Shown here: piece by piece, positions 1 through 8,053 of the stretch | Layout: every line of letters begins with the position of its first letter | Numbering within the stretch: position 1 is the first letter of the stretch | DNA from: Vibrio campbellii CAIM 519 = NBRC 15631 = ATCC 25920 | Lineage (GTDB): Bacteria > Pseudomonadota > Gammaproteobacteria > Enterobacterales > Vibrionaceae | Reading direction: 5' to 3' | DNA: 64,000 nt | Assembly (NCBI RefSeq): GCF_002163755.1 | Contig: NZ_CP015863.1 | Location: forward strand, 2,976,001-3,040,000 | Position numbers and translations under genes: made by a program | The notes under the pieces: model-generated | The model's input: only the letters and a program-made list of their open reading frames with translations | Database searches by the model: none | Told to the model about the DNA's origin: nothing

Positions 1-1021
1 ACGCGACCCATTGCCACCAAGGCAGATCGTAGTAGTTGATGAGAGGGATATCATCGAGCGGCTGCCAGTCTGGTAATACGCGGTACTCCGCAGAGTAGTG
101 AATCGCGCTGCGTCCATGATAACGACCCGCCGTGTAACCACGCAGACGATACAAGCCACCCAAGCGAACTTGCTCTTGCTCTGGTGGACGAGCACATACT
201 GCACCATCGCATTTATTCCATGTCGGCGTATCTGCAGTATAGAAGTCAAACGCCAGCACTTGCTGATCGAACCAATCACCGAGTGGACCTAACGAGTAGT
301 ACTGACTGTTTTGGAATTCCCACTTCAACCATAAGTCTTCCGACTGTAAGCTTTCTGCACCCGTGGTTAAATCAAACGACGTATGAGAGCCTCGTGTCGC
401 GTTACGCACACTGTCGCGGTTGTCCCAGTCAAATGTCAGGCTGAACCCTGTCGCTTCTTCTCTCTTATCGTTGTAGATGTCTAACTCACGAGAAGAATAA
501 AACGGCGTGAAGATAATTGAGCTCACACCAGAATCGACCGGAGAAGCAAAGCTCACATCTCTTACTGGTTGGAATGCACCAAGCAGTCCGTGTTCACGAA
601 CATTACCCCAAGGAAGCAGGTACTTGAACTCCAGTTTGTAGTTCTCTTCGTCGCCATTGGTTACGGTTTTATCTTCCGTTGAAGAGTTATTCGAACCTTG
701 GTCACCTAAGTAATAAGGGTTGTCGTTAAAACGCGCTTTATACATCTGCGTGCTAAACAAAAGGTTTGAAGACAAAGCGTAGTTGAAGGCCGAAAGAAAA
801 CCGACGTAGCTATCTTTCTCTGAATACAGGCCCATACCAAACAAGGCTGCTTGCGGTTGCCCTACTCCTTTTGCAACGCCAGCAAGGCCTACTGTACTTC
901 CGAGCGTTTCAGTACTGAAATAGAACGGAACAAATGCTGAGTCTTTCTCTTTCGCGACTATCTGTGGAGATAAAAAAAGGCTGACAGAAAATGCCAGCAC
1001 TGAGAATAATCTTTTCTTCAT
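1..1021 (-). CDS. Omp85/BamA-TamA family outer membrane barrel protein (3' end outside window)
   Basis: Read directly from the minus strand: it starts MKKRLFSVLAFSVSLF, a clear signal peptide ending near VAKE, and continues about 340 residues without a stop to the window edge. The sequence is rich in alternating hydrophobic/aromatic strands, and near residue 300 it has LRGYTAGRYHGRSAIHYSAE, which resembles the conserved RGY/F motif of the Omp85 surface-antigen barrel (PF01103). No POTRA domains precede the barrel, so it is probably a barrel-only family member. The start lies 3 bp after the alr stop, which suggests co-transcription with dnaB-alr. The exact role (surface antigen, transport or assembly) is not visible. 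Confidence 0.72.
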   Translation of the reverse strand, partial: MKKRLFSVLAFSVSLFLSPQIVAKEKDSAFVPFYFSTETLGSTVGLAGVAKGVGQPQAALFGMGLYSEKDSYVGFLSAFNYALSSNLLFSTQMYKARFNDNPYYLGDQGSNNSSTEDKTVTNGDEENYKLEFKYLLPWGNVREHGLLGAFQPVRDVSFASPVDSGVSSIIFTPFYSSRELDIYNDKREEATGFSLTFDWDNRDSVRNATRGSHTSFDLTTGAESLQSEDLWLKWEFQNSQYYSLGPLGDWFDQQVLAFDFYTADTPTWNKCDGAVCARPPEQEQVRLGGLYRLRGYTAGRYHGRSAIHYSAEYRVLPDWQPLDDIPLINYYDLPWWQWVA

Positions 1022-1024
1022 GGG

Positions 1025-2101
1025 TTACTTCGAATATTCCATTTCGACACGAGAAGTCAATTTAGTCACCAACTCATAAGCTATGGTGCCTATGTGGCTT
1101 GCTACCTCTTCTACCGGTAAGTCCTTGCCCCATAGAATCGCTTCATCACTCACTTTATCAGTCGCATCTGGCCCTAAATCGACCGTCAACATGTCCATAG
1201 AAACACGCCCAGCAATCGGCACTTTACGTCCATTAACCAGAACAGGCGTACCATTTGGTGCTGTACGTGGGTAACCATCACCGTAACCCACCGCAATCAC
1301 GCCGACTTTGGTATCACGCTCGCTGGTCCACATGCCACCGTAGCCGACACTTTCGCCTTTTTTCACTTCACGTACTGCGATCAAGTGCGACTTCAGTGTC
1401 ATAACAGGTTTGTAACCCATATCTTGCGCGGTTTTATCGTTGAATGGAGACACGCCGTACATAATGATACCCGGACGAACCCAATCTAACTGACTTTGTG
1501 GCCAAGCAAGCAAGCCTGCTGACGCCGCCAAAGAACGCTCGCCCTGACAGCCAGCGGTAAGCGACATAAACAAGTCGATTTGCTCTGTCGTGATGCTGTT
1601 ATCCAGTTCATCAGCGCAACCGAAGTGGCTCATGTAACGCAGCGGTTTCGCTACATTTGGACACTCTTTCAGGCGTGTGATGAATTCATTGTATTGCTCT
1701 GGACGTACACCAAGACGATGCATACCACTGTCGATTTTGAGCCAAACCACAACGGGCGTTTCGAGCTCAGCTTGCTCTAATGCCGCCAACTGCTCTTCAC
1801 AATGGACAACCGTTTGAATGTTATTAGTCACCAACACGGGTAAGTCGCCAGGTGAATAAAAACCTTCTAGTAATAAAATCGGCTTCACCACACCACACGC
1901 GCGTAGCTGAAGCGCTTCTTCAATGCGAGCAACGCCAAAGGCATCAGCATGCGTAGCGTGTTTAGCCACATGACGCAGACCATGACCGTAGCCATTTGCC
2001 TTCACCACCGCCATCACTTTGCTTTCTGGCGCCTGTTCTTTTACGCGTTGTAAATTGTGCTGCAGTGCTGACAAGTCAATACATGCCATCGCAGCTTTCA
2101 T
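1025..2101 (-). CDS. alr: Alanine racemase
   Basis: PLP-dependent interconversion of L- and D-alanine in the cytoplasm, supplying D-Ala for peptidoglycan. The N-terminal barrel carries the PLP lysine in VVKANGYGHG; with the start at 2101 it is Lys34, the E. coli number, which is why I chose this ATG over in-frame ATGs at 2110 and 2134. The C-terminal domain has VGYGGMW with the catalytic tyrosine and a conserved VGYGDGYPR segment. Length is 358 aa, normal for the family. It starts 14 bp after the dnaB stop, the same dnaB-alr order as in Escherichia coli, so it is probably co-transcribed with dnaB. Confidence 0.95.
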   Translation of the reverse strand: MKAAMACIDLSALQHNLQRVKEQAPESKVMAVVKANGYGHGLRHVAKHATHADAFGVARIEEALQLRACGVVKPILLLEGFYSPGDLPVLVTNNIQTVVHCEEQLAALEQAELETPVVVWLKIDSGMHRLGVRPEQYNEFITRLKECPNVAKPLRYMSHFGCADELDNSITTEQIDLFMSLTAGCQGERSLAASAGLLAWPQSQLDWVRPGIIMYGVSPFNDKTAQDMGYKPVMTLKSHLIAVREVKKGESVGYGGMWTSERDTKVGVIAVGYGDGYPRTAPNGTPVLVNGRKVPIAGRVSMDMLTVDLGPDATDKVSDEAILWGKDLPVEEVASHIGTIAYELVTKLTSRVEMEYSK

Positions 2102-2114
2102 GTAGCTCATTGCA

Positions 2115-3515
2115 TTACTCATCATCGATATCAAATGCAGGGCCCGCGTAGTTATCGAAACGCGAGTGTTGACCTTGGAAGGTTAAGCGAACCGAACCGA
2201 TAGGGCCGTTACGTTGCTTACCAAGAATAATTTCTGCCGTGCCTTTGTATGGGCTATCTGGGTTGTAAACCTCGTCACGGTAAATAAACATGATCAAGTC
2301 GGCATCCTGCTCGATAGAGCCCGATTCACGCAAGTCTGAGTTAACTGGGCGTTTATCGGCACGTTGCTCTAGGGAACGGTTTAGCTGCGACAGTGCTACC
2401 ACAGGAACGTTCAACTCTTTCGCCAACGCTTTAAGTGAGCGCGAGATTTCCGCGATTTCCAAGGTACGGTTATCCGAAAGAGCAGGCACACGCATTAGCT
2501 GAAGGTAGTCGACCATGATCATCGAAAGACCACCGTGTTCACGCGCCACACGACGAGCACGGGAACGTACTTCTGTTGGTGTCAGGCCAGAGCTGTCATC
2601 GATGTACATGTTTTTCTTCTGCATTAGGATACCCATGGTAGAAGAAATACGAGCCCAATCTTCATCATCAAGCTGACCTGTACGGATCTTGGTTTGGTCA
2701 ACGCGAGATAGGGACGCAAGCATACGCATCATCAACTGTTCGGCAGGCATCTCTAGCGAGAAGATAAGTACCGGTTTGTCTTGGTCCATCGCTGCATTTT
2801 CACACAAGTTCATCGCAAAAGTGGTTTTACCCATCGATGGACGTGCCGCCACGATAACCAAATCAGAGCCTTGTAGACCCGCCGTTTTTTTGTTGAGGTC
2901 GTTGAAGCCAGTGTTCACACCTGTCACACCATCTTGAGGTGTTTTGTATAGCATCTCGATACGCTCTAGCGTTTTTTCGAGGATGTTGTCGACGTTTTGT
3001 GGGCCTTCGTTTTCGCTAGTACGAGATTCTGCAATGGCGAAAACTTTACTCTCCGCCATATCAATTAAGTCTTCTGAGCTTCGACCTTGTGGATCATAAC
3101 CAGCGTCCGCAATTTCATTTGCAACACCGATCAAGCCGCGCACGATTGCACGCTCCGCTACGATGTCCGCGTAAGCGTTGATGTTCGCTGCACTTGGTGT
3201 GTTTTTCGCAAGATCCGCAAGGTACGCAAAGCCACCCACGTCTTCCAATTGTTCGTGACGCTCTAGGTGCTCCGACAGGGTAATCAAGTCGAGAGGCTTA
3301 CCATCTTCAAGAATGGTTTTTACGCCTTCGAAGATTAGACGGTGAGGACGGCTATAGAAATCACTGCTCACAACACGCTCGGCGACCGTGTCCCAACGTT
3401 CATTGTCCAGTAAGAGACCACCAATTACTGATTGCTCGGCTTCTAGCGAGTGAGGTGGCACTTTGATTGCGTCGACCTGACTGTCTGAAGGTTTGCGATT
3501 TCTGTTTTCCGCCAT
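2115..3515 (-). CDS. dnaB: Replicative DNA helicase
   Basis: Hexameric 5'-3' helicase of the replication fork. The N-terminal primase-interacting domain (roughly residues 20-125, starting PPHSLEAEQSVIGGLL) is followed by a RecA-like ATPase with Walker A ARPSMGKTTFA, Walker B MIMVDYLQLM and the downstream LSQLNRSLEQRADKRP segment. The length of 466 aa matches the family and there is no intein. It is followed by alr. A TATAAT hexamer lies upstream (3547-3552 on the minus strand), with no clear -35 box. Confidence 0.97.
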   Translation of the reverse strand: MAENRNRKPSDSQVDAIKVPPHSLEAEQSVIGGLLLDNERWDTVAERVVSSDFYSRPHRLIFEGVKTILEDGKPLDLITLSEHLERHEQLEDVGGFAYLADLAKNTPSAANINAYADIVAERAIVRGLIGVANEIADAGYDPQGRSSEDLIDMAESKVFAIAESRTSENEGPQNVDNILEKTLERIEMLYKTPQDGVTGVNTGFNDLNKKTAGLQGSDLVIVAARPSMGKTTFAMNLCENAAMDQDKPVLIFSLEMPAEQLMMRMLASLSRVDQTKIRTGQLDDEDWARISSTMGILMQKKNMYIDDSSGLTPTEVRSRARRVAREHGGLSMIMVDYLQLMRVPALSDNRTLEIAEISRSLKALAKELNVPVVALSQLNRSLEQRADKRPVNSDLRESGSIEQDADLIMFIYRDEVYNPDSPYKGTAEIILGKQRNGPIGSVRLTFQGQHSRFDNYAGPAFDIDDE

Positions 3516-3835
3516 GACTTTGCTCGATAACTACTAATGACCCAAGATTATAACCTTAAACCTAGCCAATATGCTTCCCTGAAGCGACAATTACTTGTTA
3601 AGAATTCAACAAGTGAATGACTGTGAAAGCGCTTTTTATGGTGCGAAATTACGCAATTGCGGTAGAATCTCTCCCAATCGCGCTGAAACAGACAGTGAGA
3701 AAAGTTCAATGCGCAAAGCGGGCCTGATGATAAGGTTCTTCAGCTTAGGTCTAATAAAAATTAACCTATCATTGACCGAATAAAACATCTGTATCAGTAT
3801 CATGCCCCTCCTTTCTTATTACGTTCGAGGTATTT
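3516..3835. other. Intergenic region between divergent dnaB and DUF481 gene
   Basis: A 320-bp AT-rich region without a credible gene. On the minus strand, 3547-3552 reads TATAAT and could be the dnaB -10 element. On the plus strand, TAGAAT at 3663-3668 is a possible -10 for the DUF481 gene, leaving a leader of about 160 nt. Neither has a convincing -35. A short open frame across 3595-3783 has no family signature and looks accidental. Confidence 0.5.
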
Positions 3836-4600
3836 GTGTCCCGATACTGGTTACTTGGCTTTAGCTTACTTTGCACGGGAGCATCGTACGCTGAGGAGGC
3901 AGTACAGCCAGAGCAAGAAATTGAAGTGCCCAATCCTCTGCAAACTGAGGTCGAGTTCGGCTATCAAGCTCACACAGGTAACACGGACTCTCGTTCCCTG
4001 AATGCTCGCCTAAGTGCTGAATACACTTCTGGCCGACACCGCTCTAACGGCGAATGGAAATTCTATAACCTTTATGAAGATGGAGAGGAAGACAAACGCT
4101 CTTCAACCTACAGCGTGCAAAGCGACTATAAGTTAGGACCAAAAACCTACTTGTACGGCAGCTTTAAAGGGGTTGATTCACGCTACAGTGCATACTTTAA
4201 AGATTACACCCTTTCTGGCGGTCTTGGTTACCAGTTCGCGTATACAGAGGAGTTTACTCTAGAAGTGGAACTAGGCCCTGGTTTTCGTTACCAAGAACCA
4301 AACTTAGACGAAATTGACGAAGACGACATCATCTTTCCAGACATCGTTCGGGAGGGAATCGTCCGTGGTAACATCAATACCACATGGAATCCTTTGGATA
4401 ACTTAAGTCTCTCTGCCAATATCACTTTAGTAGCCGGCAAAAGCAATACTCTTGTTGATAGCGACCTGAGCGTAACGAATAACATCACTGAGGGTATAGC
4501 GTTAAAACTCACTCATTCGCGCCAGTACCACAATAAAGTACCAAATAATTTAAACAAGGCAGACAGCGTATTCGCGGTTAATTTACTATTTCTTTTCTAA
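3836..4600 (+). CDS. DUF481 family outer membrane protein
   Basis: A 254-aa secreted protein. A signal peptide (SRYWLLGFSLLCTGASYA) is cut before EEAVQPEQ. The rest is amphipathic beta-strand sequence with the family hallmark GNTDSRSLNA near residue 48 and a closing strand FAVNLLFLF, whose terminal Phe is typical of BAM substrates. This matches the DUF481 (YdiY-like) salt-induced outer membrane family, of unknown function. It starts at GTG, with GAGG at 3827-3830 five bases upstream. It is transcribed alone and converges with rplI. Confidence 0.8.
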   Translation: MSRYWLLGFSLLCTGASYAEEAVQPEQEIEVPNPLQTEVEFGYQAHTGNTDSRSLNARLSAEYTSGRHRSNGEWKFYNLYEDGEEDKRSSTYSVQSDYKLGPKTYLYGSFKGVDSRYSAYFKDYTLSGGLGYQFAYTEEFTLEVELGPGFRYQEPNLDEIDEDDIIFPDIVREGIVRGNINTTWNPLDNLSLSANITLVAGKSNTLVDSDLSVTNNITEGIALKLTHSRQYHNKVPNNLNKADSVFAVNLLFLF

Positions 4601-4640
4601 CTGAGCTGCACTTTATTTTCTAGCGTAGTGACATAAAAAA

Positions 4641-4665
4641 AGCACCTCCGAGGAGGTGCTTTTTA
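4641..4665 (-). terminator. Terminator of the rpsF-rplI operon
   Basis: An 8-bp GC-rich stem (4641-4648 with 4653-4660, tetraloop CGAG), flanked by an A-run on the left and a T-run on the right. It can act in both directions, ending rplI (minus) and the DUF481 gene (plus). Confidence 0.85.
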
Positions 4666-4685
4666 CTATTTCGCTTGGTACTGAA

Positions 4686-5138
4686 TTACTCAGCAGCAAC
4701 AACTTGTAGGTTGATTGTAGCGAAAACTTCAGAGTGAAGTTGAACGCTGATTTCGAACTCACCAGTGTTACGTAGAGCACCTTCAGGAAGGCGAACTTCG
4801 CTCTTAGCAACTTCAACGCCTGCAGCTGTGATAGCTTCAGCGATGTCACGAGTACCGATAGAACCGAATAGTTTGCCTTCGTCACCAGCTTTAGAAGCAA
4901 GAACAACTGCTTCTAGAGCGTTAACTTTCTCAGCACGTGCTTCAGCAGCAGCTAGTTGCTCAGCAACTTTAGCTTCTAGTTCAGCGCGACGAGCTTCGAA
5001 CATTTCAACGTTGCCTTTAGTCGCCATAACTGCTTTACCTTGAGGGATAAGGAAGTTACGAGCGTAGCCAGATTTAACGTTTACTGTGTCGCCAAGACCA
5101 CCTAGGTTACCGATTTTATCAAGTAGAATAACTTGCAT
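4686..5138 (-). CDS. rplI: 50S ribosomal protein L9
   Basis: Binds 23S rRNA near the L1 stalk of the large subunit. The N-terminal domain begins MQVILLDKIGNLGGLGDTVN and contains the L9 signature KSGYARNFLIPQGKAV, followed by a long charged helix (residues about 45-75) and a C-terminal RNA-binding domain. The length of 150 aa is standard. It is the last gene of the rpsF-priB-rpsR-rplI operon, 32 bp after rpsR and followed by a strong hairpin terminator. Confidence 0.98.
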   Translation of the reverse strand: MQVILLDKIGNLGGLGDTVNVKSGYARNFLIPQGKAVMATKGNVEMFEARRAELEAKVAEQLAAAEARAEKVNALEAVVLASKAGDEGKLFGSIGTRDIAEAITAAGVEVAKSEVRLPEGALRNTGEFEISVQLHSEVFATINLQVVAAE

Positions 5139-5170
5139 TGCTTAATCCTCTTTCTTAATAAAACGACCGA

Positions 5171-5398
5171 TTACTGATGCTTATCAGTGTACGGTAGTAG
5201 AGCTAGGTAGCGTGAACGCTTGATAGCGCGAGCTAGTTGACGTTGGTATTTAGCGCTTGTACCAGTGATACGGCTAGGGACGATTTTACCAGCTTCAGTG
5301 ATGTAGTTTTTAAGAGTTGCTACGTCTTTGTAATCAATCTCTTGTACGCCTTCTGCAGTGAAACGGCAGAATTTACGACGACGGAAGAAACGAGCCAT
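5171..5398 (-). CDS. rpsR: 30S ribosomal protein S18
   Basis: Small-subunit platform protein that pairs with S6. The 75-aa sequence starts MARFFRRRKFCRFTAEG and contains the IDYKDVATLKNYITE and GKIVPSRITGTSAKYQRQL segments diagnostic of S18. It lies 16 bp after priB and 32 bp before rplI. The S6:S18 complex is known to regulate rpsF leaders, so this product may feed back on the structured leader at 6116-6213. Confidence 0.98.
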   Translation of the reverse strand: MARFFRRRKFCRFTAEGVQEIDYKDVATLKNYITEAGKIVPSRITGTSAKYQRQLARAIKRSRYLALLPYTDKHQ

Positions 5399-5414
5399 GG
5401 GCTATCTCCTGATC

Positions 5415-5717
5415 TTAAATTTGAGTAATGTTGTCGGCATGTAACACTAATTTCCCAACGCCATTTCGGCCGGTCTGATAGGCGACGAATCCACCTACCT
5501 TAATGTTACTGCCTTGTACTAAATTCTGAGTAAATGCTTGTGACCCAAGCCCACTGACGACTACCGGCATTCGACAATAAACTTGTCGAGGTAGGTCAGC
5601 TTCGATAACAGTAGAGCGATGCTCTAACCAAAACCGACAGTGTTCAATGCCACCAGGGCTTTTACTACGAATGGGCGGCTTGGCAATGGTGCCACTCAGC
5701 TCCATTCGATTGGTCAT
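5415..5717 (-). CDS. priB: Primosomal replication protein N (PriB)
   Basis: Single-stranded DNA-binding OB-fold dimer that bridges PriA and DnaT during replication restart. The 100-aa sequence begins MTNRMELSGTIAKPP and keeps the family segments HCRFWLEHRS and NLVQGSNIKVGGFVAYQ. Its place between rpsF and rpsR is the usual gammaproteobacterial order and supports the call. It starts 8 bp after the rpsF stop, so it is translated from the ribosomal protein mRNA. Confidence 0.95.
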   Translation of the reverse strand: MTNRMELSGTIAKPPIRSKSPGGIEHCRFWLEHRSTVIEADLPRQVYCRMPVVVSGLGSQAFTQNLVQGSNIKVGGFVAYQTGRNGVGKLVLHADNITQI

Positions 5718-5725
5718 AAGAAATA

Positions 5726-6115
5726 TTACTCAGCAGCTGCTTCTGGCTTAGCTTCAGCACGCTCTTCACGACGAGGAGCACGCTCAGCACGCTCTTCTTT
5801 CTGCTTAAGCATGATAGATTGCTCAGTGATAGCCGCTTTAGTACGCATGATCATGTTACGTAGAACTGCATCGTTGAAACGGAAAGCAGTTTCTAGTTCG
5901 TCGATCACTTCTTGACCAGCTTCAACGTTCATTAGAACGTAGTGAGCTTTGTGAAGCTTGTTGATTGGGTAAGCCAGTTGACGACGGCCCCAGTCTTCTA
6001 GACGGTGGATTTTACCGCCAGCTTCAGTGATTGAACCAGTGTAACGCTCGATCATGCCAGCAACTTGCTCGCTTTGATCTGGGTGCACCATGAATACGAT
6101 TTCGTAATGACGCAT
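5726..6115 (-). CDS. rpsF: 30S ribosomal protein S6
   Basis: Small-subunit protein that dimerises with S18. It begins MRHYEIVFMVHPDQSEQV and keeps the family segments LEDWGRRQLAYPINKLHKAHYVLMN and FNDAVLRNM. The C-terminus is a charged, low-complexity Glu/Ala/Arg tail, as in other gammaproteobacteria, where E. coli S6 is glutamylated after translation. Length is 129 aa. It is the first gene of its operon. The Shine-Dalgarno AAGGAG (minus strand, about 6122-6127) can be sequestered by the leader, described separately. Confidence 0.97.
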   Translation of the reverse strand: MRHYEIVFMVHPDQSEQVAGMIERYTGSITEAGGKIHRLEDWGRRQLAYPINKLHKAHYVLMNVEAGQEVIDELETAFRFNDAVLRNMIMRTKAAITEQSIMLKQKEERAERAPRREERAEAKPEAAAE

Positions 6116-6213
6116 TGGTTGCTCCTTACGGATTATTCAGCTTCCACAAATGGCTCAGTCGTCCAGAGGAAGCAAGGAACTAAAGAAAATTGACTGAGTT
6201 TTAAGGAGCACGA
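6116..6213 (-). promoter_or_regulatory. Structured rpsF leader, candidate S6:S18 autoregulatory element
   Basis: The leader holds three inverted repeats. The first pairs 6202-6210 with 6120-6128, nine perfect base pairs that include the rpsF Shine-Dalgarno. The second pairs 6192-6198 with 6154-6160. The third pairs 6168-6173 with 6140-6145. The second and third interleave, so they form either a pseudoknot or alternative folds. Feedback of S6:S18 on rpsF leaders is established for other bacteria; that this leader does it is inferred. Confidence 0.6.
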
Positions 6214-6242
6214 ATAGTACAGAAAGGACGCAAAATAGGCAA
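6214..6242 (-). promoter_or_regulatory. Sigma70-type promoter of rpsF operon
   Basis: On the minus strand TTGCCT (6237-6242) is followed after exactly 17 bp by TACTAT (6214-6219). This would start transcription near 6207, at or within the first arm of the leader hairpin. Confidence 0.55.
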
Positions 6243-6297
6243 GTGATTATTTGCACACCACGTTGGATATTTTTTCTAGCCTCGGGCCAGAAACAAC

Positions 6298-6327
6298 AAA
6301 GGCTGCCAGCAAAGTGGCAGCCTTTTA
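6298..6327 (-). terminator. Terminator downstream of rpe
   Basis: An 11-bp perfect stem (6298-6308 with 6315-6325) with a 6-nt loop. On the minus strand it is followed by a T-rich run (TTTGTTGTTT). It ends the aroK-aroB-damX-dam-rpe transcript about 45 bp after the rpe stop. Confidence 0.8.
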
Positions 6328-6370
6328 AGTCATAGCGTTATCGCGCTGGTTTCAGGGCGGTTTGTCGCGC

Positions 6371-7042
6371 TTATTTTACTTCTGCAAGTTCAGCTCGCAT
6401 TTTGTCGATCACTTGCTTGTAATCTGGTTCACTGAAAATCGCAGAGCCCGCTACAAACATATCTGCACCCGCTTCGGCGATTTCACGGATGTTATCTACC
6501 TTCACGCCACCATCAATTTCTAGACGGATATCGCGACCAGACTCGTCGATCATCTTACGTACTGCACGTAGCTTATCTAACGTGTGAGGAATGAATGATT
6601 GACCACCGAAACCAGGGTTTACAGACATCAGTAGAATCAGGTCAACTTTGTCCATGATGAATTCAAGGTGTGCAAGTGGTGTTGCTGGGTTGAGAACCAC
6701 ACCCGCTTTACAGCCGTGCTCTTTGATCAGTTGAAGAGTACGGTCAACGTGCTCAGATGCTTCAATGTGGAAAGTAATCATCGATGCGCCAGCTTTGGCG
6801 AAATCAGGGATGATGCGATCAACAGGCTTCACCATCAGGTGAACATCGATTGGCGCTGTGATGCCGTAATCACGTAGCGCTTTACACACAGGCGCACCAA
6901 AAGTCAGGTTTGGTACATAGTGGTTGTCCATAACGTCGAAGTGCACCACATCCGCACCCGCTGCGAGTACTTTTTCTACGTCTTCACCGAGACGAGCAAA
7001 ATCAGCTGATAAAATGGATGGAGCAATTAGAAAATCTTTCAT
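6371..7042 (-). CDS. rpe: Ribulose-phosphate 3-epimerase
   Basis: TIM-barrel enzyme of the pentose phosphate pathway interconverting ribulose-5-P and xylulose-5-P. Conserved blocks are APSILSADFARLGED, VHFDVMDNHYVPNLTFG (metal ligands), DVHLMV, NPGFGGQSFI and LEIDGGV. I place the start at the ATG at 7042, preceded by GAGGTCAGGT, rather than the upstream in-frame ATG at 7120, because family members begin with the MKDFLIAPSILSADF type of sequence. This gives 223 aa. It is the last gene of the aroK-aroB-damX-dam-rpe cluster, the same order as in Escherichia coli; gph and trpS do not follow here. Confidence 0.96.
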   Translation of the reverse strand: MKDFLIAPSILSADFARLGEDVEKVLAAGADVVHFDVMDNHYVPNLTFGAPVCKALRDYGITAPIDVHLMVKPVDRIIPDFAKAGASMITFHIEASEHVDRTLQLIKEHGCKAGVVLNPATPLAHLEFIMDKVDLILLMSVNPGFGGQSFIPHTLDKLRAVRKMIDESGRDIRLEIDGGVKVDNIREIAEAGADMFVAGSAIFSEPDYKQVIDKMRAELAEVK

Positions 7043-7144
7043 ACCTGACCTCAGTAGTGGCGAGCAAACAGCAAACAATTTGTTGCGCGCAATTCTACCG
7101 AAGCCAGTGGGGAGATCCACTATTTAGATACAATAGTGTGAGAG

Positions 7145-7984
7145 CTAGGAGCCAGATTTGTCCGTATCAGGTGCTCGGAACAGAGCAAGAAGCTCATCAA
7201 CTTTATTACGACCACTGCCATTGCGACTGATGGTTCGCTTCACTTTCACCACATTCAGTTCAGCGCCATGATAAAGGCGACGCGTTAGTGTGGTGTCGTG
7301 GTTTGAAATCAGAACAGGAATGCCACGTTCAGTTGCAGCTCTCTCTGCGATATCAGCCAATGCCGCTTGGTCATCAAGCGTGAAGCCGTTACCAGCATAA
7401 GAAGTAAAGTTCGCCGTATTCGACAACGGTGCGTAAGGTGGATCGCAGTAAACTACGCTGCCTTTGCGTGCTCGGCTGAACGTCTCTGGGTAACCTTCAC
7501 AGACAAATGTTGCCTTCTTCGCTTTTTCAGCAAAGAACTCTAGCTCAGCTTCAGGGAAGTAAGGCTTTTTGTAAGAACCGAAAGGAACATTAAAACCGCC
7601 CTTTTTGTTGTAACGACACAAGCCATTAAAGCCAAAACGGTTCATGTACAAGAACGCTAAAGAGCGATACATCACGTCATCAGTTTTATTAAACTCGGCG
7701 CGAATATCTAGGTACGCTTCTTTACGATTGTTCTCAGCAACAAACCAACGTTTTGCTTCAGAGATATACTCTTCAGGACGCTCTTTCAGTAGGTTGTAGA
7801 GATTGATCAGGTCGGGGTTGATGTCCGCTAGCAGATAGTGGTCGTAGTCGGTATTAAGAAAAACCGAGCCAGCACCAACAAAAGGTTCAACTAGCTTTCG
7901 AGCCGGTGGCAAATGACGTTGGATATCTTCAACCAGACCGTATTTTCCTCCTGCCCATTTAAGAAAGGCTCGTTGCTTTTTCAT
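7145..7984 (-). CDS. dam: DNA adenine methylase (GATC-specific)
   Basis: N6-adenine methyltransferase of the D12 class, which marks GATC sites for mismatch repair and replication control; in Vibrio it is important for chromosome II replication. The SAM-binding region is FLKWAGGK (residues 7-14) plus EPFVGAGSVF (33-42), and the catalytic motif DPPY sits at 181-184, the same positions as in E. coli Dam. Length is 279 aa. It lies downstream of damX and upstream of rpe. Confidence 0.97.
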   Translation of the reverse strand: MKKQRAFLKWAGGKYGLVEDIQRHLPPARKLVEPFVGAGSVFLNTDYDHYLLADINPDLINLYNLLKERPEEYISEAKRWFVAENNRKEAYLDIRAEFNKTDDVMYRSLAFLYMNRFGFNGLCRYNKKGGFNVPFGSYKKPYFPEAELEFFAEKAKKATFVCEGYPETFSRARKGSVVYCDPPYAPLSNTANFTSYAGNGFTLDDQAALADIAERAATERGIPVLISNHDTTLTRRLYHGAELNVVKVKRTISRNGSGRNKVDELLALFRAPDTDKSGS

Positions 7985-8053
7985 CTACTGCTCTATCTAT
8001 CGACCAAAAATTAAGGCTGCGGAATGTAACATATTTTTCAACGAAGCTCAGGA

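Noticed and set aside
3595..3783. A 62-codon open frame in the dnaB/DUF481 gap
   Set aside because: No ribosome binding site, no family pattern; more likely non-coding promoter DNA.
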